Source: Acidihalobacter prosperus (GTDB lineage: Bacteria > Pseudomonadota > Gammaproteobacteria > DSM-5130 > Acidihalobacteraceae). Taken from it: a stretch of 64,000 nt of DNA. The notes under the pieces are model-generated. The model was not told the origin of the DNA, did no database searches, and worked only from the letters and a program-made list of their open reading frames with translations. The position numbers and the translations under genes were made by a program. Positions 7,265-16,786 of the stretch are shown here, one piece after another. The stretch is taken from assembly GCF_000754095.2 (NCBI RefSeq), contig NZ_JQSG02000003.1, positions 25,397-89,396 of the forward strand, in the 5' to 3' direction. Within the stretch, counting starts at the first letter, position 1. Every line of letters starts with the position of its first letter.

Positions 7265-8132
7265 AACGCGCATCAGCATCGTCCTGCCCGCCCGCAATGA
7301 GGCGGACAACCTCCGTGAGCTGCTGCCGTCGCTGCGCGACCTGTATCCTCAGGCCGAGATCGTGGTCGTCGACGACGGTTCGACCGACCATACCGACGAG
7401 GTAGCCAGCGCAAATGGCGCGGACCGGGTCATCAGTCACCCGTACGCGATGGGCAACGGCGCGGCCATCAAGAGCGGTGCGCGCGCGGCGCGCGGCGATG
7501 TCATCGTGTTCATGGATGGCGATGGCCAACACCAGCCGAAGGACGTCGCACGCCTGCTCGCACGCATAGAAGACGGTTACGACATGGTGGTCGGCGCACG
7601 GGATGCCGGATCGCAGGCCTCGTTCGGGCGCCTTGCCGCCAACACCCTCTACAATCACCTCGCGAGCTGGGTAACCGGCCATGCGATCCACGATCTGACA
7701 TCCGGATTCCGCGCCGTGCGCGCCGCCCGCTTTAGGCGCTTTCTGTATCTCCTGCCGAACGGCTTTTCATACCCAACGACCATCACCATGGCCTTTTTCA
7801 GGGCCGGTTATGCGGTCGATTATCTGCCGATCGAGGCGCTCAAGCGCGGTGGCAAAAGCCATGTGCGGCCGCTGCGTGACGGCCTGCGATTCCTCCTGAT
7901 CATCTTCAAGATCGGTACGCTGTATTCGCCTCTCAAGGTCTTCGCCCCCACCGGCGCCGTTTTCTTTGCCTTCGGTCTGTTACGTTATCTGTACACCTAT
8001 CTGCACAACGGGACCTTCACCAACATGAGCGTCCTGCTGTTCGTTACCGGCGCCCTGGTCTTTCTGCTCGGCCTCATTTCCGAGCAGATCGCAAACCTGA
8101 TGTACGCCCAGACCCGCGACGAAGCACCTTGA
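7257..8132 (+). CDS. GT2 glycosyltransferase, polyprenyl-phosphate sugar synthase type
   Basis: A 291-residue family 2 glycosyltransferase. The nucleotide-sugar fold begins ISIVLPARNEADNL, followed by the catalytic VVVDDGSTD and the metal-binding FMDGDGQHQPKD, as in dolichyl- and polyprenyl-phosphate mannose or glucose synthases. Two membrane segments near the C-terminus (about 222-245 and 255-280) anchor it to the inner membrane. Such enzymes make polyprenyl-phosphate-linked monosaccharides, the usual donors for GT-C enzymes. The gene overlaps the preceding GT-C-like gene by 8 bp and the following GT4 gene by 4 bp, which supports a joint pathway. The sugar is unknown. Confidence 0.85.
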   Translation: MNETRISIVLPARNEADNLRELLPSLRDLYPQAEIVVVDDGSTDHTDEVASANGADRVISHPYAMGNGAAIKSGARAARGDVIVFMDGDGQHQPKDVARLLARIEDGYDMVVGARDAGSQASFGRLAANTLYNHLASWVTGHAIHDLTSGFRAVRAARFRRFLYLLPNGFSYPTTITMAFFRAGYAVDYLPIEALKRGGKSHVRPLRDGLRFLLIIFKIGTLYSPLKVFAPTGAVFFAFGLLRYLYTYLHNGTFTNMSVLLFVTGALVFLLGLISEQIANLMYAQTRDEAP

Positions 8133-9280
8133 GCAAGCCGCACGCGCTCGTCATCACACGCAACCTCCCGCCAATGATCGGTGGCATGGAACGGCTGGTA
8201 TGGCATATCGTCGAGGGCCTGCGCGAGGAATGGCAGGTTCAGGTCGTCGGCCCCGAACGCTGTTCCGCTCACCTGCCACCCGATGTCGGTGCCAGCGAGA
8301 CCCCACTCCGGCCATTGTGGCGCTTTCTGCTGGGTGCGCTTTTTTCCGGGCTGAAGCAAAGCCTGCGCCTGCGCCCGAAACTCGTCGTCGCCGGCAGCGG
8401 CCTGACCGCCCCATTCGCCTGGCTGGCGGCACGACTCATTGGCGGTCGCTGTGTGGTGTACCTGCACGGCCTCGATATCGAGGCACGCCATCCCGTTTAC
8501 CGCCTGCTGTGGCGCCCCTGCTTCAAACATTTCGATCGCGTCCTGGTGAACAGCCGCTTTACACGCGGACTTGCGATCGACGCGGGCGTTGATGAGTCCC
8601 GCATCGCGCTTCTGCATCCAGGCGTCGCCCTACCCGACCTTGCGACAGCTGCCTCCCTGCGCGAGCAGTTCCGCAAGCGCTACGATCTTGGCGACGGCCC
8701 GATCATGCTGTATGTAGGCCGCATCACGGCGCGCAAAGGACTCGCCGACTTCATTGACCACGCGCTGCCAGACATTATCCGTCGCTGCCCTGCTGCCAAA
8801 CTCGTCGTCATCGGCGACGAGCCCTCAGGCTCGCTACTGGGAACCACCGGCGAACGCACACGCATCAATGCCTCATTGAATGACACAGCCCTGCAATCCC
8901 ATGTACTGTTCCTCGGCGAACGCGTCCAAGACGATCCGGAGCTCGATGCCGCCTATTTCGCCGCGGATGTGTCTGTTTTCCCGGCGCAGCAGCGCCCATA
9001 CGACAACGAAGGCTTTGGCATGGTAGCAATAGAAGCAGCGGCCCACGGCCTGCCAACGGTTGCCTTCGATGTGGGGGGTGTCGGCGACGCCCTGGCAGAC
9101 ACCGTCTCTGGCGCATTAATCCCGCGCGATGACTACGCGAGCTTTGCGCATGCGGTATGCACTCAGCTGTCCGCCTCAGCCCCCCAAACGATTCGGTGCC
9201 ATTCAGCGCGCCTGTTCGCATCAAGGTTTGCGTGGGAAATTTTCGCAATACGCTTACGCGACATCTGCCGGATCAGGTGA
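8129..9280 (+). CDS. GT4 family glycosyltransferase, TTG start
   Basis: A 383-residue GT-B fold enzyme. The N-terminus HALVITRNLPPMIGGMERLV is the classical GT4 opening with the glycine-rich acceptor-side loop. The C-terminal half has LYVGRITARKGLADF and the donor-binding EGFGMVAIEAAAHGLPTV, with the EX7E glutamates. No ATG lies early enough to include the conserved opening, so the start is probably the TTG at 8129, which overlaps the TGA of the upstream gene. It is cytoplasmic and would add a sugar from a nucleotide donor to a growing lipid-linked glycan. Acceptor and donor are unknown. It is the last gene in the run of overlapping genes that starts at 5279. Confidence 0.85.
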   Translation: MSKPHALVITRNLPPMIGGMERLVWHIVEGLREEWQVQVVGPERCSAHLPPDVGASETPLRPLWRFLLGALFSGLKQSLRLRPKLVVAGSGLTAPFAWLAARLIGGRCVVYLHGLDIEARHPVYRLLWRPCFKHFDRVLVNSRFTRGLAIDAGVDESRIALLHPGVALPDLATAASLREQFRKRYDLGDGPIMLYVGRITARKGLADFIDHALPDIIRRCPAAKLVVIGDEPSGSLLGTTGERTRINASLNDTALQSHVLFLGERVQDDPELDAAYFAADVSVFPAQQRPYDNEGFGMVAIEAAAHGLPTVAFDVGGVGDALADTVSGALIPRDDYASFAHAVCTQLSASAPQTIRCHSARLFASRFAWEIFAIRLRDICRIR

Positions 9281-9352
9281 ACATTCAACGAAAAACATGC
9301 GCCAAGACACAATGACCGCCGACACAATCGCGAACACGCCTCAAATTACGCC

Positions 9353-10159
9353 ATGATACACGCGAAATTTCGCCGGATGCTCGCGCCGCTCAAGCACACG
9401 CCACTACACCCCCAGTGGCTTATGTACCGATCCTGGAAACGGCGTAAGCAATGGCCAGCAGTCGACATCGTAAGCGGTAGGCTACTGGACGTCGGCTGCG
9501 GCAATCAGAATCTGCGCGCCCAGCTCCATAATCGAGTCGAATATATTGGCCTCGACTATCCCGCGACAACTGGGCTGGGCTATGCAGGCAAACCCCACAT
9601 ACTCGCTGATGGCCAACAACTCCCATTTGCTGACAAGACCTTCGATTCTGTTTGCCTGCTTGATGTCCTGGAACATATCCCTCAGCCGGAAAAGGCCTTT
9701 TCAGAAGCAGTCAGAGTGACTCGGCATCAAGGTAAAATCTACTGGCAGACCCCGTTCATCTACCCGATACACGATTTACCGTACGATTTTTACCGCTGGA
9801 CCATCCAAGGCATACAACAACACGAAAACAGGTACCCGGTCATACTGACGGAACTGACACCTCATAGTAATGCGATAGAAACAGCCGTCACCTTAACCAA
9901 CCTGGCTCTGGCAAAAGGCATTCTTGATGCGTTTACACAGCGCCATATCAAGGTTCTGTTAGCGCCCATAGGGGCAATGTTGATCTTATTCAACAACATC
10001 TCAGGCCGACTGCTCGCTTCAGTGTTTCAAGACGTGGGCTTCATGCCCTTAGGCTATAGCGCTGTTTTTTCGAAGAACATGCCCGAGAACGGTAGTGGAT
10101 CAAAATCATCAGAATGCGTTCGCTTATCGCGTAATCGATCAGGCAAACACACACAATAG
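9353..10159 (+). CDS. Class I SAM-dependent methyltransferase
   Basis: A 268-residue protein with motif I LLDVGCGNQNL (about 43-53), an acidic residue after the next strand (YIGLDYP), and motif II/III region FDSVCLLDVLEHIPQPEKAF, as in the Methyltransf_11 group. Glycan loci often hold such enzymes, which methylate sugars or cap chains; the substrate here is unknown. The last ~25 residues (after SKNMPENG) are low complexity and may be an accidental read-through. Base composition is clearly more A+T-rich than in the flanking pil genes, and the codon use differs, which suggests transfer. It lies 72 bp behind the GT4 gene. Confidence 0.8.
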   Translation: MIHAKFRRMLAPLKHTPLHPQWLMYRSWKRRKQWPAVDIVSGRLLDVGCGNQNLRAQLHNRVEYIGLDYPATTGLGYAGKPHILADGQQLPFADKTFDSVCLLDVLEHIPQPEKAFSEAVRVTRHQGKIYWQTPFIYPIHDLPYDFYRWTIQGIQQHENRYPVILTELTPHSNAIETAVTLTNLALAKGILDAFTQRHIKVLLAPIGAMLILFNNISGRLLASVFQDVGFMPLGYSAVFSKNMPENGSGSKSSECVRLSRNRSGKHTQ

Positions 10160-10265
10160 TCCCACGCCATTCCGCCAACCCAACCCGACTCCACGACATG
10201 GCCATAGACCATCAGCCGACTCATTCAACAGCTTTATTTCGCAGCGGCTAGCGGCCACATCCGTC

Positions 10266-11315
10266 ATGTCCGATACCATGAGGCCACCCGCCATCTGGTT
10301 TCCAACCCTCCATGCCGGCAGCGGGGCCGATGTTTTTACGGAGCGATTGGTTGCAGGATTACGTGCACGAGACGTCCGAGCCGAAATCGCCTGGCTGCCG
10401 CATCATGCCGAATATGCCCCCTGGAGCGTACCCGTCATACCCGCACCGAAATGGGCCAATATCATACACATCAACACTTGGCTGCCACCGCGCTTCATTC
10501 CCGACGGGTTACCGGTTGTTGCCACCGCGCTGCATTGCGTACACGACCCCGCATTAACGCCATACAAAAATCTTGCACAAAGTCTTTACCACAAGCTGTG
10601 GATCAAGGCAGTGGAACGCCAGAATCTCGAGCGAGCGGCTCGCGTCATCAGCATCAGCGAATATAGCGCCCGACAGATACAAGCCACGTTTGGCACCACT
10701 GGCATACACGTCGTACCGATCGGCATCGACCCGAAGGGTGCGTTTCAGGCATATCCAGCACCAGACAAGCCACACAAACCCTTCCGCCTCTTGTTCGTAG
10801 GCAATTGGTCGGCGCGAAAAGGCGCGGATCTGCTTGCCCCGATCATGCAAACACTAGGCATGGACTTCGAACTCTGGGTCCGCGCCGGACTCAGGAGCCG
10901 ACAGCTCGATGCGCTGCCACCCAACATCAAGCAAATACCGCGATGCGAAAACGAAACGGCACTCGCGCAACTTTACCGCCAATGCGACGCCCTGTTATTC
11001 CCGTCCAGACTGGAAGGCTTCGGCATGGTCGCGCTGGAAGCACAGGCCTGCGGGCTTCCAGTCATTGCTACGAATGGCTCCGCCCTGCCGGAAGTCGTAA
11101 AACACGGCATCAGTGGATTTCTTTGCAAAACCGATCAGACAGGAGATTTTGCATCCGCAATCCGCCTGCTCGCAGCCGATCGCGCAAGATACGAACAAAT
11201 CAGCCTTGCGGCCAGACAACTGGCCACCAGCCAGTTCTCGGAAGAAACCGCAATAGATAAATACTTGAATCTATATCAATCGTTATTATCGCCACCCCGC
11301 TGTGGTCAGTATTGA
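10266..11315 (+). CDS. GT4 family glycosyltransferase
   Basis: About 349 residues, GT-B fold. It has the N-terminal loop PTLHAGSGADVFTERLVAGL, then LFVGNWSARKGADLL, and the donor-site signature SRLEGFGMVALEAQACGLPV with the EX7E glutamates. The open frame extends upstream into the methyltransferase gene, but the family start falls at the ATG at 10266, or at the in-frame ATG at 10278. It overlaps the convergent GT2 gene by 10 bp at its 3' end. It belongs to the same low-G+C glycan block. Substrate unknown. Confidence 0.83.
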   Translation: MSDTMRPPAIWFPTLHAGSGADVFTERLVAGLRARDVRAEIAWLPHHAEYAPWSVPVIPAPKWANIIHINTWLPPRFIPDGLPVVATALHCVHDPALTPYKNLAQSLYHKLWIKAVERQNLERAARVISISEYSARQIQATFGTTGIHVVPIGIDPKGAFQAYPAPDKPHKPFRLLFVGNWSARKGADLLAPIMQTLGMDFELWVRAGLRSRQLDALPPNIKQIPRCENETALAQLYRQCDALLFPSRLEGFGMVALEAQACGLPVIATNGSALPEVVKHGISGFLCKTDQTGDFASAIRLLAADRARYEQISLAARQLATSQFSEETAIDKYLNLYQSLLSPPRCGQY

Positions 11316-12169
11316 CCAGGGGGCAGGCCCAACCACGCATGCACCAAGGCCCGCACTGGCGAAAGCGTTCTAAAACGAGCGCAACGCGCCACCGCGCGCG
11401 CACTCAACCCTAAAATCCTACCCAGCAAAAAAAGCCAACGCTCTGGTGCAGAGGTTGCAAGTTTTTTTGCAAGCAGGATATGTGCTCTAGCCATATGATA
11501 CTCGTAAAAAACACCCCCTTTTCTTGAGGACCATCCACCCGCATGGGCATAGCATGCGTGCTCGACAACCACCAACTCCACACCCTGATTGACCAATCGC
11601 CATGAAAGCAACACGTCCTCTCCATACATAAAAAAATCAGGGTCGAAAAGATCCGCCTTTGCCAATGCATAAGGTATCAACAAGCATGCGCCATTGAGAT
11701 AACTGATCGCTCCCGGGACGGGATGCGTCATGATCAGGCCGAGAATCTTGTGGTACCAAAGGCGCCCTGGCACCGAGCCATGCGTCGACACTGGCGCCAA
11801 AAGCGCAGGGGACGCATGTCTGTCCAGACACTCGACCAGTCCCTCAACCATGCCCTCACACGCTATCGCATCATTATTGATGAGCAGGATTGCCGCGCAG
11901 GAATCGGCGCGCTTAGCCACATCGATACCCAGCTGCGCGGCACGCCCAAAACCCAGATTGTCTCCGGCATCGATAATCGTCATATCAAACCCGGCCACAG
12001 TATCCGCCAATGACCGCAATCGCTCGTTTAAACGGGAAAATTCCATAGAATCATCGGAATTATCCACGATAATAAACGACGACACCTGTCCCAAAAGACT
12101 TTTCACGCATCGCTCGGTCACGTCCGCACCGAAATAATTGATTGCAACCGCAATCACCCGATCATTCAT
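11306..12169 (-). CDS. GT2 glycosyltransferase, rhamnosyltransferase-like
   Basis: A 287-residue family 2 glycosyltransferase. IAVAINYFGADVTERCVKSL opens the fold, IIVDNSDD and ILLINNDA carry the nucleotide- and metal-binding acidic residues, and FMYGEDVLLSWRL is the catalytic ED motif of WbbL/rhamnosyltransferase-like enzymes. Its start is the ATG at 12169, preceded by AAGG; a GTG two codons upstream is also in frame. It lies 87 bp downstream of the broken flippase gene on the same strand and converges with the GT4 gene at 10266. The role is probably one step in an O-antigen-like or pilin glycan; the sugar cannot be told. Confidence 0.85.
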   Translation of the reverse strand: MNDRVIAVAINYFGADVTERCVKSLLGQVSSFIIVDNSDDSMEFSRLNERLRSLADTVAGFDMTIIDAGDNLGFGRAAQLGIDVAKRADSCAAILLINNDAIACEGMVEGLVECLDRHASPALLAPVSTHGSVPGRLWYHKILGLIMTHPVPGAISYLNGACLLIPYALAKADLFDPDFFMYGEDVLLSWRLVNQGVELVVVEHACYAHAGGWSSRKGGVFYEYHMARAHILLAKKLATSAPERWLFLLGRILGLSARAVARCARFRTLSPVRALVHAWLGLPPGQY

Positions 12170-12256
12170 TTCCACCTTGCAAGACCCAAATATCTATATA
12201 GACACGAACGCCGGTTATTTCCATCTATCAATCGATTCAGGATGGCGAGCGCCTCA

Positions 12257-13558
12257 TCATCTCACCTGGTAACGAACCGCATAAGAATAAACAGCGAACC
12301 CAAATGTCATTGCAATTTCCACAAAATACGTTGCCGCAACGGCGCCTCTCCATCCCCAGCGAGGTATCAGCCATAGATTCAGAATCACGTTGGCAAGCGC
12401 TCCAATCGCAATGACCCTGACCACCATGATTTGACGATCCGCTCCAACCAGGGACGATTGAAGAAACAACCTCGGCAATGCCAGGAGCGGCAACCAAGCC
12501 AGTCATTTCAGCACATCGACTGCTGCGCCGTAGCTCCGGCCCAGCACATGCGGCAACATATCCGCCGATGCATACAATGCAAAACCGACCACAACGGCGT
12601 ATACAGCCGGCAATGGCACGATACGCCACCCGTATTTCAACGCGTCGCCCAACCCGGACTGCCCCGCCTTGAAAAACCTCGCAGTCGTTGCAGTCAACCA
12701 TGCATTCATGGGAATCATCGCGAGATCCATCACGCGATAACCTGCCGAATAAGCGCCGGCCGCCTCCAGCGTGACCAATCGCGCAATCAATGCTTTATCA
12801 ATATCTGCATACAGTTTCAACGCGGTATTCACGAATGCAAATGGCAATCCGCATTTCAGTGTATGCAATACCTCATGCCACCCGGGGAATATCGCGCATC
12901 CCAGCTCTTTTCTGACAAGCGTCAGCGCGTAGATCATTGAGAGCGTTGACGAGCACACATACAAGAAAGACCATACCTCCAGGAGATTTACTGATGCATC
13001 GATGTATTCGAACGCAATCAGTATTCCCACAGCTGCGAATCTCGGCAGGACGGGGACAAACACCAGCGTGGACGCCCTCCCTATCCGGTCATGGCCTTGA
13101 TACGCCTGTATGGCTGAAAGCGTGAAAGGCGCGCATACAATTTCAGCAAACCCCACCATCACAATCACTGTAAGACCCACCCCTTCAGGGAGAAGCCACC
13201 ATGTCGTCGCCAAATACAACACTAATATTACAGGCATGCTCACCAGCATCACCGTGAGCACTCCACCCCAAATCCGCCCGAAAGGCTGTTCTGCACGTGC
13301 AACCTCACGCATCATCAACACAGGAGCTCCAACACCCACAAACCCGCCCATCGCCATGGCCAGCGCCAGCACTGCTGCATATGCGCCGTAATTCCCCGCC
13401 CCCATTATTCGCGCAACGGCGATAAACACCACGCCTTGCACAAGGGTTCGCCCCGCCATGCCGAAGGTCATGTATACCGTCCCCTGCACCAGCTGCCCCG
13501 GCTTCCAGGATTTCCGTAAACGACACACAACCCGGCTCACGCGGCCATTCCGTTGCAT
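12257..13558 (-). pseudogene. Wzx-type polysaccharide flippase interrupted by an in-frame TGA
   Basis: The frame encodes a polytopic protein of the MATE/Wzx flippase superfamily, with many hydrophobic helices from TVYMTFGMAGRTLVQGVVFI onward. Such proteins move undecaprenyl-linked glycans across the inner membrane. Translation stops at a TGA at 12505-12503 after AVDVLK (351 residues), yet the same frame continues with LAWLPLLALPRLFLQSSLVG, a typical flippase sequence, to a normal stop at 12257. Ignoring the TGA gives about 432 residues, a usual Wzx length, so this looks like one Trp-to-stop change (TGG to TGA). Start ATG 13558 has GGAG eight bases upstream. It is either a recent nonsense pseudogene, a sequencing error, or an active shortened or read-through protein. 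G+C is low. Confidence 0.78.
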
Positions 13559-13648
13559 ATTCGACACTCCGTCATGTCGGATTGATCCGCTGGCAGGCCA
13601 CGCCGCTCACGGAAAAGCGGTGCAAACGACGCACCTTAAGCGCCTCCG

Positions 13649-13676
13649 TTGACTTTATACCCACAGGCGCTAACAT
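13649..13676 (+). promoter_or_regulatory. Probable sigma-70 promoter of pilB
   Basis: TTGACT at 13649-13654, a 16-bp spacer and TAACAT at 13671-13676, 46 bp before the pilB start. It lies in the gap between the divergent flippase gene and pilB. If real, pilBCD is transcribed separately from the sigma-54 pilin genes. Confidence 0.55.
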
Positions 13677-13721
13677 ACTGACATTACTAAGCTAAAAATA
13701 CAGAACCCCGGGAGCCCATTC

Positions 13722-15455
13722 ATGTCAACACCTGCGACGCAGTTGAGGCTCAGCGGCCTCGCGCGTCATCTGGTTCGCAGTGGCCTGCTCAAGGAGGAGG
13801 AGGCTTACCGGCTGCAGGAACAGTCGCAGCAGAAGCGCATCCCCTTGGTCAGCCTGCTGACCAAGGAAGGCCGTCTGACACCGCCGCAGGTCGCGCTCGC
13901 CGCCGCCGAGGAATTCGGCATTCCCCTGTTCGACCTTTCGGTTTTCGATCTCGAACATCTTCCCAAGTCCCTCATCAACGAAAAGCAGGTCCGCCAGAAC
14001 CGCGCCCTGCCTCTGTTCCAGCGCGGCAACCGCCTCTTCGTGGCCATTGCCGACCCCATGAATCTGGGCGCGGTCGACGAGCTTAAGTTCAACACCGGGA
14101 TCCAGACTGAACCCTTGATGGTCGAGGACGACAAGCTCGACAAGACCATCGACGAAGCCTTGAGCGCCATGGATTCGTCCATGAGCGATCTGATGGGTGA
14201 CGCCGACCTCGAAGGCCTAGACCAGCTCGAGGTCGCGGATACGCAGGAAGACGCCAACGCAGCAACGGCTGCCGCCTCCGACCAGGACGACGCGCCGGTA
14301 GTCCGCTACGTCAACAAGGTTCTGCTCGATGCCATCAAGCGCGGCGCATCGGATATCCACTTCGAGCCCTACGAAAAATACTTCCGCCTGCGCCTGCGCG
14401 TAGACGGCATGCTACACGAACTCGCGCGGCCGCCGGTCGCCATGGCTGCAAAGATATCCTCTCGCATCAAGGTCATGTCGCGCATGGACGTGGTCGAGCG
14501 CCGCAAGCCGCAGGACGGCCGCATCAAGCTGCAGATCAGCAAGAACCGGGCGATCGACTTCCGCGTCAACAGCCTGCCAACGCTGTTCGGCGAAAAGATC
14601 GTGCTGCGCATACTCGATCCCAGCAGCGCCCAGCTCGGCATCGAGGCCCTCGGTTTCGAGGACGACCAGCGTAAGCTCTACATGGATGCGCTGAGCAAGC
14701 CCTACGGCATGATCCTGGTCACCGGCCCCACCGGCAGCGGCAAGACCGTGACCCTGTATACGGGCCTTGGTATTCTCAACACCGAGGACCGGAATATCTC
14801 CACCGCCGAGGATCCGGCGGAAATCAACATGCCCGGCATCAATCAGGTCAACGTCAATCCCAAGGTGGGCCTGACCTTCGCCGAGGCCCTGCGCGCGTTT
14901 CTGCGTCAGGACCCCGACATCGTGATGGTGGGCGAAATACGCGATCTCGAGACGGCGGAAATCGCCATCAAGGCAGCCCAGACCGGCCATCTGGTGCTAT
15001 CCACGCTGCATACCAACGACGCGCCCCAGACCCTGACGCGACTGATGAACATGGGCGTTCCCGCCTACAACATCGCCAACTCGGTTTCGCTCATCATCGC
15101 CCAGCGCCTCGCACGCAGACTTTGCCCGCACTGCAAGCAAGTGCATGATGTGCCGGATGAGGCGCTGATCGAGGAAGGCTTTTCGCCCGGCGAAGTCGGC
15201 AGCATCAAGCTGTACAAACCCAACCCGCAAGGCTGCAACAAGTGTAGCGGCGGCTACAAGGGGCGGCTGGGTATTTATCAGGTCATGCCCGTTTCCGAGG
15301 AAATGGGGCGCCTGATCATGGCGGGCGGCAATGCCATGGATCTGGCGGCGCAAGCGGGGAAGGAGGGTATTGCGGACCTGCGTGCCTCCGGACTCAAAAA
15401 GGTCAAGGACGGCATCACCAGCCTCGACGAACTCAACCGCGTCACCAAGGACTGA
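13722..15455 (+). CDS. pilB: Type IV pilus extension ATPase PilB
   Basis: A 577-residue secretion ATPase of the GspE/PilB family that powers pilus polymerisation at the inner membrane. The N-terminal MshEN-type domain (about 1-150) is followed by an acidic linker. The ATPase core has the conserved SDIHFEPYEKYFRLRLRVDG, Walker A GPTGSGKT (335-342), the Asp box, Walker B (DPDIVMVGEIRD) and the His box (LVLSTLHTND). A four-cysteine zinc site (CPHCK then CNKCSGG) lies near residues 470-510. Length is normal. The ribosome-binding site GGGAGC precedes ATG 13722. pilC follows 37 bp later, in the usual pilB-pilC-pilD order. Confidence 0.97.
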   Translation: MSTPATQLRLSGLARHLVRSGLLKEEEAYRLQEQSQQKRIPLVSLLTKEGRLTPPQVALAAAEEFGIPLFDLSVFDLEHLPKSLINEKQVRQNRALPLFQRGNRLFVAIADPMNLGAVDELKFNTGIQTEPLMVEDDKLDKTIDEALSAMDSSMSDLMGDADLEGLDQLEVADTQEDANAATAAASDQDDAPVVRYVNKVLLDAIKRGASDIHFEPYEKYFRLRLRVDGMLHELARPPVAMAAKISSRIKVMSRMDVVERRKPQDGRIKLQISKNRAIDFRVNSLPTLFGEKIVLRILDPSSAQLGIEALGFEDDQRKLYMDALSKPYGMILVTGPTGSGKTVTLYTGLGILNTEDRNISTAEDPAEINMPGINQVNVNPKVGLTFAEALRAFLRQDPDIVMVGEIRDLETAEIAIKAAQTGHLVLSTLHTNDAPQTLTRLMNMGVPAYNIANSVSLIIAQRLARRLCPHCKQVHDVPDEALIEEGFSPGEVGSIKLYKPNPQGCNKCSGGYKGRLGIYQVMPVSEEMGRLIMAGGNAMDLAAQAGKEGIADLRASGLKKVKDGITSLDELNRVTKD

Positions 15456-15492
15456 ACCGCACTGACGCCACACGCAGAACAGAGACGAAGCC

Positions 15493-16713
15493 ATGGCACA
15501 AAAGGCACTGAGCAAATCGATCTTCGTATGGGAAGGCGTCGACCGCAAGGGCATCCGCATCAAGGGCGAAAACGAGGCCCAGAGCGAGGCCCTGCTCAAG
15601 TCCCAGCTCCGGCGTGAGGGCATCAATCCGACCAAAATCCGCAAAAAGGCCAAATCCCTGTTCGGTGGCGGCAAAAAGATCGACGGCAAGGACATCGCCG
15701 TCCTCGCCCGCCAGCTCGCGACCATGATGAGTTCCGGCGTCCCATTGGTCCAGTCGCTGGATATCATCGCCCAAGGTCACGAAAAGCCCGCCATGCAGAA
15801 GATGGTGTTCGGCCTCAAGGGCGACGTCGAGGGCGGCAATACGCTGGCCGACGCCCTAACCAAGTACCCCGACCAGTTCGACGAGCTGTTCGTCAATCTT
15901 GTTCAGGCCGGCGAGCAATCTGGCTCGCTCGAGAACCTACTGGACAAGATCGCCACCTACAAGGAAAAAACCGAGGCGATCAAGGCCAAGATCAAGAAGG
16001 CCATGATGTATCCCGCCGCGGTGGTCAGCGTCGCCTTCATCGTCACCGCCATCCTGCTCATCTTCGTAGTGCCGCAATTCCAGAAACTGTTCGACGGTTT
16101 CGGCGCCTCGCTGCCGGCCTTCACCCTTTTTGTCATTCATCTGTCGAAGCTATTCCAGCAGTGGTGGTGGGTGATCTTCACCGGTATCGGCGTCGGCATC
16201 TGGGCTTTTGCGCGCGCCTACAAACGCTCGTATGCATTTCACCGCCTGATCGACGGCTGGACGTTGCATGTGCCGATCTTCGGCACGCTCGCCAGCAAAT
16301 CCGCCATCGCACGTTTCGCACGCACGCTGTCCACGATGTTCGCCGCGGGCGTTCCCCTGGTCGAGGCCCTGGAGTCCGTTGCCGGCGCGACCGGCAACGT
16401 GCATTACGCGGAAGCCACGATGAAAATGCGCGAGGACACGGCATCCGGCACCCAGTTGCGGCAGTCGATGCGCCAATTCACCCACCTGTTCCCGAATATG
16501 AGCCTGCAGATGGTGGCCATCGGCGAGGAATCCGGCGCCCTCGATAACATGCTCGCCAAGGTTGCCGATTTCTATGAGGAAGAGGTCGACGTCATGGTCG
16601 ACGGCCTTTCGACGCTGCTCGAACCCTTGATCATGGTCATCCTCGGCGTCATCGTAGGTGGCCTGGTCATCGCCATGTATCTGCCGATCTTCAACCTCGG
16701 CAAGGTCGTCTGA
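15493..16713 (+). CDS. pilC: Type IV pilus inner-membrane platform protein PilC
   Basis: A 406-residue member of the GspF/PilC family with the standard architecture: a short N-terminal region (FVWEGVDRKGIRIKGE), two homologous cytoplasmic domains (about 70-195 and 275-400) and three membrane segments (about 172-192, 223-243 and 378-398). Family motifs such as LARQLATMMSSGVPLVQSL and its repeat FARTLSTMFAAGVPLVEAL are visible. It forms the inner-membrane platform on which PilB acts to insert pilins. It lies between pilB and pilD in a clear operon. Confidence 0.97.
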   Translation: MAQKALSKSIFVWEGVDRKGIRIKGENEAQSEALLKSQLRREGINPTKIRKKAKSLFGGGKKIDGKDIAVLARQLATMMSSGVPLVQSLDIIAQGHEKPAMQKMVFGLKGDVEGGNTLADALTKYPDQFDELFVNLVQAGEQSGSLENLLDKIATYKEKTEAIKAKIKKAMMYPAAVVSVAFIVTAILLIFVVPQFQKLFDGFGASLPAFTLFVIHLSKLFQQWWWVIFTGIGVGIWAFARAYKRSYAFHRLIDGWTLHVPIFGTLASKSAIARFARTLSTMFAAGVPLVEALESVAGATGNVHYAEATMKMREDTASGTQLRQSMRQFTHLFPNMSLQMVAIGEESGALDNMLAKVADFYEEEVDVMVDGLSTLLEPLIMVILGVIVGGLVIAMYLPIFNLGKVV

Positions 16714-16786
16714 GCCCCTCGCCGTATCGCCGCGAGCACGCGCCCGCTAGCTCGCGACCCGTCAACTCGCAGCGATACCCTGTCCG

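Noticed and set aside
12257..12493. Stand-alone small membrane protein of 78 residues
   Set aside because: It is in the same frame as the flippase upstream and begins at a TTG with no ribosome-binding site; it is the separated C-terminus of that gene.
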